A DNA stretch of 64,000 nt from Lachnospiraceae bacterium (GTDB lineage: Bacteria; Bacillota; Clostridia; Lachnospirales; Lachnospiraceae). The notes below the pieces were generated by a model that was given only the letters and a program-made list of their open reading frames with translations, did not search any database and was not told the DNA's origin. Below, in pieces: positions 25,207 to 33,792 of this stretch. The DNA is taken from contig CAJTDL010000021.1 in NCBI GenBank assembly GCA_910575035.1, positions 1 through 64,000 on the forward strand. The letters are read 5' to 3'. The first letter of the stretch is position 1. Each line of letters begins with the position of its first letter. The position numbers were made by a program, and so were the translations under genes.

Positions 25207-27241
25207 AACTCAATCTGTTGAACCCAATATTGCAGACCTTGCAAATGGTTGGATGAAATCATATAAGCTTGATTATAAGTTGGAGCAGGAATCTCTTAAC
25301 CCTGAGATTGACCAAGCATTAAATGACTATTATTCCAAAAATGGCGGTGTCGGTGGAAACCGTCCCGATGCGAAACTACTTTTGCAGGATAAGAATTTAG
25401 TCAATTATCCGATTTTGATTGAGTATAAGGGTTATAAAAACAAGCTTGTTATGCTTGATGCTGACGGAAAAGTTGCAAATAAAACCGCAAAGAATCAGCC
25501 TGATTTCAAGAATATCAATTCTTATGCTGTAAACGGTGCTGTTCATTATGCAAATGCGCTTCTTCATTATACGAGCTATACCGATATAATCGCTGTCGGT
25601 ATGACCGGATATAAAAACGATAGTGGGAAGCTTGAATATGAAATCGGCGTATATTATGTTTCCAAGCACAATTTTGGTATCGGGCAGAAAGTCGATGATT
25701 ACACAGACTTCTCTTTTCTGAAAAAGAGCAACTTTGATGGCTTTATTGAAAAAGTAAAACGTCTTCAGCTCTCGCAGGAAGAAATCGAAAAGTTAAAAGA
25801 ACATCGTGAGAAGGAAATCAATGCCAGTCTTGTAAAACTGAATAACGATATTTATCAGAGCGAAAAAGGTCTGAGTGAGCGTGACCGTGTTTATCTTGTG
25901 GCGGCATCCATTATTGCAACGCTCGGTGTACCGGGAAAGGTTGCTGCACTTGAAAAATCTGAACTGAAATCCTCAACCGAAGACGGAAGTCGTGACGGAG
26001 ATATCATTCTTCGTAAAATAAAAGCATTCTTGAATGAGAAGAATTTGCCGCAGGAAAAACGAGATTTAATTGTCCGCACTTTACAAAACACGCTGACAAC
26101 TGATAACATCAATAAGGTTGAAAACGGAGAAAGCCAACTCAAACGGGTATTCACAAAAATCATTGACGATCTCGGGATTTATTATAAAATCGGTTTGAGT
26201 ACTGATTTTACCGGAAAACTGTTCAATGAGATGTACAGTTGGCTCGGTTTTTCGCAAGACAAGCTGAATGATGTTGTTCTGACACCTTCCTATGTTGCTA
26301 CTCTTTTAGCGCGTCTCGCAAGGGTAAACAAGGACTCCTATGTGTGGGACTTTGCAACTGGCTCAGCAGGACTTCTTGTTGCATCTATGAATGAAATGTT
26401 GATAGATGCCAAAGAAAAGATTAAATCCCCCGATGCGTTTGCATTAAAATCTGTTGAAATCAAGGCAAATCAACTTCTCGGTCTTGAAATTCTTTCGGAA
26501 GTTTATATGCTGGCAATCCTTAATATGATTTTGATGGGTGACGGCAGCTCCAATATTCTGAACAAAGATTCGCTGAAAGAATTTAACGGCAACTATGGAT
26601 TTGGCAAAAATGACGAAAAATTTCCCGCTGATGCTTTCGTTCTGAATCCACCGTATTCTGCACCCGGAAACGGTATGGTATTCGTTGAAAAGGCTCTGTC
26701 GATGATGAGCAAGGGCTATGCTGCTATCATTATTCAAAACTCCGCAGGCAGCGGTAAAGCAACAGAATATAACAAAAGGATTTTGAAACATAGTACTTTG
26801 CTTGCCAGTATCAAAATGCCGATTGACCTATTTATCGGTAAATCAAGCGTTCAGACGAATATATATGTTTTTCGTGTTGGTGAGGCGCATCAGAAAGACG
26901 ATACTGTAAAATTTATTGATTTTTCCGTTGACGGATATACGAGAACAAACCGAAAAAAAGCAAGCTGCAATCTGCGGGACACCGACCACGCAAAAGAACG
27001 CTATGCCGAGCTTGTGGATTTGGTACGCTTCGGAAAAACAAAGCTGAACATTTTCACGGAAAAGGAATACTATGAGGGCAAGATCAATCCCGAAAATGGT
27101 GCAGACTGGAATCAGACGGCGCCAATTGACACAAAGCCGACTTTAGATGATTTTAAGAAAACCGTCAGTAATTATTTGGCTTGGGAAGTGTCGAATCTCC
27201 TGAAAAATCAAAGCACAGAGAATGACCGCTTGGGAAAATGA
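25199..27241 (+). CDS. BcgI-like restriction-modification subunit: nuclease plus N6-adenine methyltransferase
   Basis: A 680-residue protein. The N-terminal part (residues about 45-130) carries NRPDAKLL (P56-D57) and LIEYKGYK (E75-Y-K77), spaced as in PD-(D/E)XK nucleases. A helical linker is followed by the gamma-class methyltransferase: SAM motif WDFATGSAGLLVAS near residue 384 and catalytic NPPY near residue 483. Start set at the ATG after GGAGG. The next gene is a specificity subunit and no HsdR helicase-nuclease is present, as in type IIB BcgI (A subunit cleaves and methylates, B subunit recognises). A plain type I HsdM is the alternative call. Confidence 0.85.
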   Translation: MAKTQSVEPNIADLANGWMKSYKLDYKLEQESLNPEIDQALNDYYSKNGGVGGNRPDAKLLLQDKNLVNYPILIEYKGYKNKLVMLDADGKVANKTAKNQPDFKNINSYAVNGAVHYANALLHYTSYTDIIAVGMTGYKNDSGKLEYEIGVYYVSKHNFGIGQKVDDYTDFSFLKKSNFDGFIEKVKRLQLSQEEIEKLKEHREKEINASLVKLNNDIYQSEKGLSERDRVYLVAASIIATLGVPGKVAALEKSELKSSTEDGSRDGDIILRKIKAFLNEKNLPQEKRDLIVRTLQNTLTTDNINKVENGESQLKRVFTKIIDDLGIYYKIGLSTDFTGKLFNEMYSWLGFSQDKLNDVVLTPSYVATLLARLARVNKDSYVWDFATGSAGLLVASMNEMLIDAKEKIKSPDAFALKSVEIKANQLLGLEILSEVYMLAILNMILMGDGSSNILNKDSLKEFNGNYGFGKNDEKFPADAFVLNPPYSAPGNGMVFVEKALSMMSKGYAAIIIQNSAGSGKATEYNKRILKHSTLLASIKMPIDLFIGKSSVQTNIYVFRVGEAHQKDDTVKFIDFSVDGYTRTNRKKASCNLRDTDHAKERYAELVDLVRFGKTKLNIFTEKEYYEGKINPENGADWNQTAPIDTKPTLDDFKKTVSNYLAWEVSNLLKNQSTENDRLGK

Positions 27242-28437
27242 ATGCCTCACTTAACGAAAAGCTGAGGACTGTTAAGTGGGGCGAATTTAAATATAAAGAA
27301 GTCTTCAATAAAATAGAACAAGGCAGACGTTTGAAAAAAGATGACCAGATTGAAGGAACCATACCTTTTGTTATGTCTGGAACAACAAATGCAGGAGTTG
27401 TAAACTATATTTCAAATCCAGTAGCTTTATTTCCGAAAAACGCAATCACTATTGACATTTTTGGCAATACGTTTTATAGGGACTATGCTTTTGGAGCAGG
27501 CGATGATACGGGTGTCTATTGGAATAATGAAATCGTATATTCATCAAATGCAATGCTTTTCTTTGCTGTTGCTATGCAAAAGTCGATGATTGGGAAATTT
27601 TCTTACGGAAAAAAGCTGAGAAGTTCTCAAAGCGAAAACTTTACTATGCGACTTCCTATAACAATTGATGGTAAAATCGATTTTGATTTTATGGAATCCT
27701 TTATAGCGGAGCTGGAAGAGGAGCGAGTGGCGGAGCTGGAAGAGGAGCGAGTGGCGGAGCTGGAAGAGGAGCGAGTGGCGGAGCTGGAAGAGGAGCGAGT
27801 GGCGGAGCTGGAAGAGGAGCGAGTGGCGGAGCTGTCCGCTTACTTAACAGTAAGCGGACTGGATAATTACGAATTATCCAGTGAGGAAGAAAACGCTCTC
27901 AAAAACTATAAGTCGCTCAAATGGGACGCATATAATCTGGAAAAACTCTTTGGAAAATCGACACGAGGAAAACGTCTGAAGGGCGATGATCGTATTGCCG
28001 GTACACTTCCGTTTGTTACTGCAGGAGAAGCATCTGAGGGCATTTCTGCATATATCAGCAATAATGTAGAAGTATTCGAAAAGAACACAACAACTATTGA
28101 TATGTTTGGCTCTGCAAAGTATCGCAATTATCGGTACGGAGCTGACGATCATGTAGCAGTAGTACATACCGAATCTGTTCCGATGAAAGCATCTATATTT
28201 TTGACGTCTGCTATTCATAAAGCTGCACATACTGGAAAATTTGATTACGGTCATAATTTCTATGCCAAAGATGCCGATGCTCTTGATATTATGCTCCCAA
28301 CAAAAGACGGCGAGCCTGATTTTGATTCAATGGCAACACTGATTTCCGCCGTTCAGAAGCTGGTCATTAAGGATGTTGTTATTTATGCGGATAGAAAAAT
28401 CGAGAAAATAAAAGAGGTTACGAAAAGCGAGGGATAA
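27238..28437 (+). CDS. Restriction-modification specificity subunit with five-fold linker repeat
   Basis: A 399-residue S subunit. Two similar target-recognition halves (residues about 10-150 and 220-370) each contain GRRLKKDDQIEGTIPFV / GKRLKGDDRIAGTLPFV and a TIDMFG / TIDIFG strand. Between them residues 158-197 are five copies of ELEEERVA, a charged heptad-like helix. The start overlaps the methyltransferase stop by four bases. Changes in repeat number would stay in frame and alter the distance between the two recognised half-sites. Confidence 0.9.
   Translation: MNASLNEKLRTVKWGEFKYKEVFNKIEQGRRLKKDDQIEGTIPFVMSGTTNAGVVNYISNPVALFPKNAITIDIFGNTFYRDYAFGAGDDTGVYWNNEIVYSSNAMLFFAVAMQKSMIGKFSYGKKLRSSQSENFTMRLPITIDGKIDFDFMESFIAELEEERVAELEEERVAELEEERVAELEEERVAELEEERVAELSAYLTVSGLDNYELSSEEENALKNYKSLKWDAYNLEKLFGKSTRGKRLKGDDRIAGTLPFVTAGEASEGISAYISNNVEVFEKNTTTIDMFGSAKYRNYRYGADDHVAVVHTESVPMKASIFLTSAIHKAAHTGKFDYGHNFYAKDADALDIMLPTKDGEPDFDSMATLISAVQKLVIKDVVIYADRKIEKIKEVTKSEG
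27709..27834 (+). repeat. Tandem 24-bp repeat, 5.25 copies
   Basis: Five identical units beginning GAGCTGGAAGAGGAGCGAGT at 27709, 27733, 27757, 27781 and 27805, then a partial GAGCTG. The perfect identity of the units suggests recent expansion and ongoing length change by slippage or recombination. Confidence 0.95.
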
Positions 28438-28438
28438 T

Positions 28439-29698
28439 ATGTATTCACCTTTTTTTGACAAAAAAGGACAACCATTGTCTATAGATAAAATCAAGTATGG
28501 TCATCTTTCTCAGCTCGTAGATTGCGATGAAGGGCATCACGTTGAATATAAACTCCTTCTTGAAGATGGCGGAAAGGCTCAACTTGCAAAGGAAATCACT
28601 TCATTTGCGAATTGTGAAGGTGGGTGGCTTATCATCGGCATTGATGATAAAACAAAAAAGATACAGCCAATAGATAAACAAGATTATAGTCAGCGTATTG
28701 GAAAGATAGCTACAAGAATATCCCCTATGCCTGAATTTAGCACACGGTTTTTGGCTTCACCCGATAATAAAAGAACTGGAGTTTTAGTTGTTTATGTTTA
28801 TGAGGGAAAGAATGCCCCTTATATTTGCAACGGTAGCGTTTATGTACGTAGTGGAAGCAGTAAAGAACCCATAAAGCCTGCTGACAGAGGAAATATTGAA
28901 TATCTTTATGAGAGGTCAAAAGAATATCAGAAAAATATTGATAATTTTTGTAAAAGAGATTTTTATTATGCTTATAATAATATCTTACAGCGCAAAGCAA
29001 CCTACCCAATAGCTAACATTTACTTAAAAAATGTTAGTTCTAAATACAGTAATTTTTTCAATTTATATACCAACAGGGATAAGTTTATTGATTTCATCAA
29101 ATTAAAAAATGATATTTTTGAGCATATCAGTTATTCTATGAACTCAATAATCTTTATGCATAAGTTTATTTTTCCCGGTTCGAATTCTGGCACATTTATT
29201 TTTGAGTTTTTTTACGATTGGTCATGTAAAATAACTATGCCGATTGGATTATCAAATGATACTGAAAAAAGTGCATATCAAGAATATTATATTAACCTTG
29301 GATTTGATGAAGAGAAAGTTAATAAATTCAACTTAGTTAGTGGGTCGGATATATTCAACGCTCTTTTTGCTGGTATGCTCCTTTTTGAACAAATAGCAAA
29401 ACAATATAAACTTCAAGAAAAAGATTACGCTTTTTGTATGGAATTAGAAAATGCCGGTGAAGTCGTACCATTTTTTTATGGAAACAAATATGAAGAATAT
29501 GTTCAGAAGTACGGAATCCCATACGCTCATAAAGAAAATAATAAAAGTAAAATTATTTATTTGAAAGATTATCCCAAGATCCATTTTAATGAAATGTCGG
29601 GTTCCCTTATAGCTGATGATTTGGGGGCTGCATTTGGATTTAGGAGCGATTGCGTATTTGAAATTTTACAGGACGCCAATAAGCGTTATATAGAATAA
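28439..29698 (+). CDS. Schlafen/AlbA_2 domain protein
   Basis: A 419-residue protein. The N-terminal AlbA_2/Schlafen domain (residues about 15-150) has HHVEYKLLLEDGG, the conserved Glu-x-Lys strand, then EITSFANCEGGWLIIGIDD and SVYVRSGSSKEPIKPA. The C-terminal 260 residues (large, aromatic-rich) are not recognised and may be the effector or sensor part. It starts one base after the S-subunit stop, so it is translated with the restriction genes. AlbA_2 proteins bind nucleic acid and occur in several phage-defence loci; its role here is inferred from position. Confidence 0.8.
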   Translation: MYSPFFDKKGQPLSIDKIKYGHLSQLVDCDEGHHVEYKLLLEDGGKAQLAKEITSFANCEGGWLIIGIDDKTKKIQPIDKQDYSQRIGKIATRISPMPEFSTRFLASPDNKRTGVLVVYVYEGKNAPYICNGSVYVRSGSSKEPIKPADRGNIEYLYERSKEYQKNIDNFCKRDFYYAYNNILQRKATYPIANIYLKNVSSKYSNFFNLYTNRDKFIDFIKLKNDIFEHISYSMNSIIFMHKFIFPGSNSGTFIFEFFYDWSCKITMPIGLSNDTEKSAYQEYYINLGFDEEKVNKFNLVSGSDIFNALFAGMLLFEQIAKQYKLQEKDYAFCMELENAGEVVPFFYGNKYEEYVQKYGIPYAHKENNKSKIIYLKDYPKIHFNEMSGSLIADDLGAAFGFRSDCVFEILQDANKRYIE

Positions 29699-29784
29699 AA
29701 ATTCTGATGTTTATCTAAAAACTATATATTGGTAAGATAAATACATAAATTATCTGTACATAGTAGAAGTTAAATTATAATACA

Positions 29785-29814
29785 CGGCGGCAGGATTTTT
29801 CCTGCCGCCGTTTT
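29785..29814. terminator. Strong terminator of the defence operon
   Basis: Perfect 10-bp GC-rich stem CGGCGGCAGG / CCTGCCGCCG with loop ATTTTT and trailing TTTT. It also lies at the 3' end of the convergent tnpV gene. Confidence 0.88.
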
Positions 29815-29817
29815 CAA

Positions 29818-30195
29818 TTAGTTATAAATCAAATATGTATTTACAATTTCCATTGCTCTATTGCGAATATTGTTCATTTTTTGTACCCATTCGAACTGCT
29901 TATCTGCTTTTAAATGTTCCGTCACGCTTTCACGCTCTGCCATCTGCTTTACCAGCCGAAAAAACATTTTTTCTGCCTGTTCATCAATATCAGCAAGGTA
30001 GACGTTTAATTTACCGCTTGTGAGCAGAGTAGTGTAAATCGCTCTTTTATGCTCTTTCAGATAGCGCCTGTGTCGCTGTCCCCATATGCCGATGGGCTTT
30101 GTTTCTTCTTCGGGCAGTTTTAAGTCGGGAAGAAAGTAATCTCCAATCTGTGTATAAGTGCCGCCCATTTCTTCAAAAATTGTCTTTTTCATCAT
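29818..30195 (-). CDS. TnpV family transposon protein
   Basis: A 125-residue protein: EEMGGTYTQIGDYFLPDLKL, then PIGIWGQRHRRYLKEHK, LTSGKLNVYLADIDEQAE and MNNIRNRAMEIVNTYLIYN, the full TnpV layout. GGAGG before the ATG. TnpV accompanies Tn4451/ICE-type elements; function not established. The same family left a remnant at 5308-5460. Confidence 0.85.
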   Translation of the reverse strand: MMKKTIFEEMGGTYTQIGDYFLPDLKLPEEETKPIGIWGQRHRRYLKEHKRAIYTTLLTSGKLNVYLADIDEQAEKMFFRLVKQMAERESVTEHLKADKQFEWVQKMNNIRNRAMEIVNTYLIYN

Positions 30196-30196
30196 C

Positions 30197-30378
30197 TTAA
30201 ACCTCCGTAATTTTGAATGTTTTGATTGGTGCGTTTACGATTTTGATTAGAATTTTATTAATCGCATCGGTGTATCTGTTGTTCTCAATTAGTTTGTTTC
30301 GTAGATTATTTAAGCTGTTGATGATAATTCGCCGTTCATTTTCGTCACTTGCTATGTAACATTTTTCACATCATACAT
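30197..30378 (-). pseudogene. Frameshifted small transposon protein upstream of tnpV
   Basis: ATGTATGATGTG after GGAGGTCGAG opens a frame that must shift by one base near 30,360 to read CYIASDENERRIIINSLNNL then DAINKILIKIVNAPIKTFKI and stop just before tnpV. The ending and position are typical of the small gene that precedes tnpV in related elements. Without the shift it stops after eight codons. Confidence 0.55.
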
Positions 30379-30696
30379 TTCTCGACCTCCTTTGACCAAA
30401 GTGTAGCAAAGGAGTTTTCATTTTGCGAATGTGCGATTTTATTGTTGACATTAAAGAAAGCCAGTGCAAGAAGCGTTTCTGCTTCTTACGCTGGCTTTTG
30501 CCTTTGCTATCGCCCATAAGCTGTATTCCAATAATGTTTTCAAATTATCTCCTTATGTGGTGACAGCCTTTGCGGTTTTTCTTTTGTCGTTTTTTATCGG
30601 AATGTGCCGCAGGGCGGTATGTGGTATTCGTTGCCGCTCCCCGCCCTCTCCATCTGGATTACAGCATTTCAAGAATTCAGATGGGAGGTACTTACG
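30379..30696. other. Stretch without an assigned gene
   Basis: A plus-strand frame from 30464 encodes two hydrophobic segments (LLLTLAFAFAIAHKLY and VVTAFAVFLLSFFIG) without a ribosome site. It may be the tail of a membrane protein of the element; not called as a gene. Confidence 0.35.
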
Positions 30697-30903
30697 GTGA
30701 AGTATGCACCAAGAAAAGTATATATCAGAGAAAGCGGCGGTTATGTGGAATTAACCTATACGGATTTCTGCCACCGCAGGCAAGCCGACCAGAGTTACAT
30801 GGACAAGCTGTTTATCCCCATGCAGGGCTGTCTGCTTGAAGTCGTTCGGGAACAGTACACATCTATGGGGCGGCGGTCAGATACGCACCCGCAGCCCGTT
30901 TAA
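30697..30903 (+). pseudogene. N-terminal fragment of a sigma-70-like factor
   Basis: GTG start eight bases after GGAGG; the frame reads VKYAPRKVYIRESGGYVELT then YMDKLFIPMQGCLLEVVREQ, the N-terminal part of ICE-borne sigma-70-like regulators. Sequence identity to that family ends near 30,870, where it collides with the 3' end of the DUF5348 gene on the other strand. The regions that bind promoter DNA are missing. Confidence 0.55.
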
Positions 30904-31104
30904 GTCGTCCGCTCTGATACCCACCAAGTACCATTCCTGCGCCATGTTCATTTCAATGCGGGTCGGCTTCCACTTGCCGCGTGTGAACACGTCGAAACAG
31001 TCCCCGCAATGCAGCCCGCCGTAATAGCTGGCAAGGTCAAAGCGAATGTCGTAGCGGTCTGTGCGCTCGTCAAATACCAATGCTCCCGTCATTTTCTGTG
31101 CCAT
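30877..31104 (-). CDS. DUF5348 family protein
   Basis: A 75-residue protein: MTGALVFDERTDRYDIRFDL, YYGGLHCGDCFDVF, RGKWKPTRIEM and the ending LNGLRVRI, as in DUF5348. AAAGGAGG precedes the ATG at 31104; the longer frame to 31332 lies inside the upstream gene and is rejected. Second gene of the operon with the DUF6017/HTH protein. Function unknown. Confidence 0.8.
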   Translation of the reverse strand: MAQKMTGALVFDERTDRYDIRFDLASYYGGLHCGDCFDVFTRGKWKPTRIEMNMAQEWYLVGIRADDLNGLRVRI

Positions 31105-31135
31105 AATAAAATCCTCCTTTTGTGGTTGTGGGTGG

Positions 31136-32125
31136 TTACAGGCTTTCGCCCGGTTTGAATGAATAGGGGTCGTGCGGCTCCTTTGGCGCAAGTGCGCCGC
31201 TTGCCATGTTGTGAGCCACAAGGGACGTGTAATAGTTGCCGATTGTGGACGGGGCATTGAAAAGCACCGCCCGTAAATACTGTTTGATGTTGCGGATTTT
31301 GGTTGTGTTCTCCCGCATACAGTCCAGCACAAAGCGGATATGTTCGCCGTCCAGCTTCATAAACTTTGCTTTCACCAGCTCGGCGGGGTAGTCGTCCCCG
31401 GCAATGCGGATCGTCTTTCTCCGGGTACAGACGGTTTCCAGCATGAGGTCTACAATTTCATTCAGCCTGTCCCCGTCAAACTTCATATCCTGTATGAGAA
31501 TGTCATAGCTGATATTGTCCTTGATGATCTCCCGGTAAATCTCAAAAGCTGTCTGTGCCTCCGCTTCCTTTCGTTTCCGTTCCGGCGGCGTAGCCGCTTC
31601 CTGCTCCAAAGGAGAGGGGTTAGGGGAATGGATAGGAATGGAATAGGTACTTTGTAAATCCGTATTTCTTTTTTCTTTTGTTGGTAAGTCAGTTCTTTGT
31701 ATATCTTTATTTAATTGCATTGGATTTTCCGTCGTTGGTTTACCCGGTGTCGGATTTTCCAATATCGGATTGCCCGGTGTTGGATTTTCCAATATCGGCT
31801 TATCCAATCCCGGTGGGGTGTCGTCCGGCGGCTGGGGCTGCTCGTATATGGTGCATTCAATGGCGGTCATTTTGCCTTTCTCGTCCCGTCCCTGCCGCCG
31901 CTTGATATACCCGGCTTTTTCCAGCTCCCATACGGCGGTACGGATAGCGTCGATGCTTTCCCGGTTGATCTGTGACAGCCCCGCAAGGGTGTAGTCCCAA
32001 TCTTCGGGCAGGGAAAGCATTTGCGACAAAAGCCCTTTTGCCTTTAATGTCAGTTCCTTGTTGCGTAAATGGTGGTTGCTCATAACGGTATAGCCCTTGT
32101 TGCGCTCCACACGGAAAACTGCCAT
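31136..32125 (-). CDS. HTH replication-initiator-like protein with DUF6017-type C-terminus
   Basis: A 329-residue protein. The N-terminal winged helix (residues about 1-95), VMSNHHLRNKELTLKAKGLL, LAGLSQINRESIDAIRTAV and LEKAGYIKRRQGRD, is of the RepA-like type used by ICE replication modules. A proline-rich linker (about 96-190) with repeats ENPTPGNPILENPTPGKP separates it from a C-terminal helical domain (SYDILIQDMKFDGDRLNEIV ... RAVLFNAPSTIGNYYTS). Probably binds DNA at an element origin; this is from family resemblance. Confidence 0.8.
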   Translation of the reverse strand: MAVFRVERNKGYTVMSNHHLRNKELTLKAKGLLSQMLSLPEDWDYTLAGLSQINRESIDAIRTAVWELEKAGYIKRRQGRDEKGKMTAIECTIYEQPQPPDDTPPGLDKPILENPTPGNPILENPTPGKPTTENPMQLNKDIQRTDLPTKEKRNTDLQSTYSIPIHSPNPSPLEQEAATPPERKRKEAEAQTAFEIYREIIKDNISYDILIQDMKFDGDRLNEIVDLMLETVCTRRKTIRIAGDDYPAELVKAKFMKLDGEHIRFVLDCMRENTTKIRNIKQYLRAVLFNAPSTIGNYYTSLVAHNMASGALAPKEPHDPYSFKPGESL

Positions 32126-32529
32126 AGCTTCATCACTCCTTTGGTTGTGGATTTGTTATACGATAGAACGCCATTTTGCCGGGGTTAGGTATAAAACCCT
32201 GTTCCCGGCAAAACCGCGCCCGCAAAGCCGCATATAGCAAGGCTTTTTTCGCCCCTACTGCGTAACATGAGGGCATAAAAAAAGCGGCGTTCCTGTTCTC
32301 CCGTATAGGGATAGAGAAACGCCGCGTCTGCGTCGTATTCAGTTTTCATTTATTCTTTCTCAATGCTGTGTGCTGGTGGCTGGGCTGGCAGGGTTCCGGG
32401 CGGCATATCAAGGCTCTTTCCCTCAAAAGTAGTAAATTGGTAGTAAATTCAGCTTGAAATCCTGCTTGTATGCCCGTAAATCAAGGCTTTTTTGAGATAA
32501 TCAACCATTTTACTTGAAAACTGTTTAGA
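32126..32529. other. Gene-free stretch containing conserved block B
   Basis: No gene. Positions 32163-32265 are copy B of the block also found at 19207-19305, here upstream of the HTH/DUF6017 gene. Confidence 0.55.
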
Positions 32530-32596
32530 ATTGCCATTCTTATAAAGCACATAAAACATCTCAAAAATCTTTTATATGCTTTATAAGAATGGCAAT
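32530..32596. repeat. Perfect 20-bp inverted repeat
   Basis: ATTGCCATTCTTATAAAGCA (32530-32549) and its exact complement (32577-32596) flank 27 bases whose edges also pair (ATAAAA / TTTTAT). It lies just after the stop of the minus-strand regulator fragment. No T-run follows on either strand, so a recombination site or small palindromic element fits better than a terminator. Confidence 0.75.
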
Positions 32597-32602
32597 CAGT
32601 GT

Positions 32603-32866
32603 CTATGTAAGTTTCTCGCAGTATGGTTCAAACTCATGTATGATTGACAGAATTGTTTCCTTATCCTCTGCCGCACAGGACACAGCAAGTTTCTCCAAAC
32701 ATTCCAGTTGCTCTTTTGAGAGTGTATTTTGATATTTCCCTACTCCGTCCATGAGGAAATACCCACCGTTATAGCCCTGTTTTGCAATAACGGGTAGTGC
32801 TTCGCCCATGATTTCAAAATCCCTAATTATAGACTTCCTGTTTACACAAAACCTGCCCACAAGCAC
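32603..32866 (-). pseudogene. N-truncated HTH regulator fragment
   Basis: NRKSIIRDFEIMGEALPVIA then KQGYNGGYFLMDG and LSKEQLECLEKLAVSC resemble the back half of a DeoR/HTH_11-type small regulator (VS-x-x-TI-RDIE ... QGYGGG). The recognition helix is incomplete and the frame closes just upstream, so this is a 5'-truncated remnant. Confidence 0.5.
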
Positions 32867-33099
32867 TGCCCATGTGGAAACACGGGCATCAGTTTTTCAA
32901 ATTTTCTCTAAAGCGGAAACCTGAAAAAACTCCTTGTAGGGGGAATGTCCCACTAGCCCTCTTTGCGCTCAAAAATCAAAAAATTATCCTGCCGGAATTT
33001 TTGGTTTTTTTCTCATTTTTCTGCACGAATATCCCCCATAATAGGATAAAAGATTGTGTAAAATTCTTTCATCAACCTATTACAGAAAGGACATAAAAA

Positions 33100-33440
33100 C
33101 TGACAAACAGGGAACGCAAAACGAGTTGAAAATATATCTAAGCGATGATGAACAATACATACTGGAGCAGAAAGTCAAAGTCTCCGGCATGAGGAATAAA
33201 TCCTCTTTCCTGCGGCATCAGATTCTGTATGGCTACGTCTATGACATTGATTATTCAGAGCTTCGGGAATACAATGCTGCGCTTACTAAAATCGGCAACA
33301 ATCTGAACCAGATAGCGAAACGCATGAACGCCACAGGAAACGTCTATGCCGCCGATGTAAAGGAAGTCAAAGAGCTGATGAAACAAGTATGGGATACACA
33401 AAAATCCATGCTCTCAAAACAGCCGTACATGAAGCAGTAA
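33100..33440 (+). pseudogene. Second MobC-type gene, frameshifted near its start
   Basis: After GAAAGGAC the codons CTG ACA AAC AGG GAA CGC AAA ACG read as a MobC-like start (LTNRERKT), then a one-base shift near 33122 is needed to continue LKIYLSDDEQYILEQKVKVS ... IGNNLNQIAKRMNATGNVY, the MobC signature. The start codon is CTG instead of ATG. No relaxase follows; only this accessory gene survives. Confidence 0.65.
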
Positions 33441-33557
33441 AGTGAAACGGAATCCCTGCTGAAGAATAGGGCAATGTCAGTCAATTTTCTTTCACGATTC
33501 TATAAGCGTGAAAACACTATAAAATCTAAAATCAGACAAATTTCGCACCATTAAAAA

Positions 33558-33600
33558 AGGTGTACCGCAGTGAAGTTTCTTCCTCCCTTGCGGTACACCT
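33558..33600 (-). terminator. Distal inverted repeat below the ABC operon
   Basis: AGGTGTACCGCA / TGCGGTACACCT, perfect 12-bp arms; on the minus strand the stem is followed by six Ts. A backup terminator, or the remnant of another unit. The rest of 33441-33792 holds no gene. Confidence 0.6.
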
Positions 33601-33729
33601 TGATGTGTAAAAACACTCTGTAATTTTTTTACTTTTCCTAATTCTATGGTTCAATATTTTAGGGCTTTCTTTTACGCATATTTTGCATTCCCCTTTAGTT
33701 CATTTTGAAAAAATCTGCTGCTCCAATTA

Positions 33730-33767
33730 AAAAACGGCAGTTTCTATTTTCTCAAAGCTGCCGTTTA
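33730..33767 (-). terminator. Terminator of the ABC exporter operon
   Basis: On the minus strand AAACGGCAG ... CTGCCGTTT followed by TTT, 25 bases after the last permease stop. Confidence 0.78.
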
Positions 33768-33792
33768 TAAAGTGCATGAAAAACTCTTCTCT

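Noticed and set aside
27709-27834. CRISPR array
   Set aside because: The repeats are contiguous 24-mers without spacers and lie in frame inside the S subunit.
31105-31332. Longer DUF5348 frame starting at 31332
   Set aside because: The extension lies inside the upstream HTH gene in another frame; AAAGGAGG marks the start at 31104.
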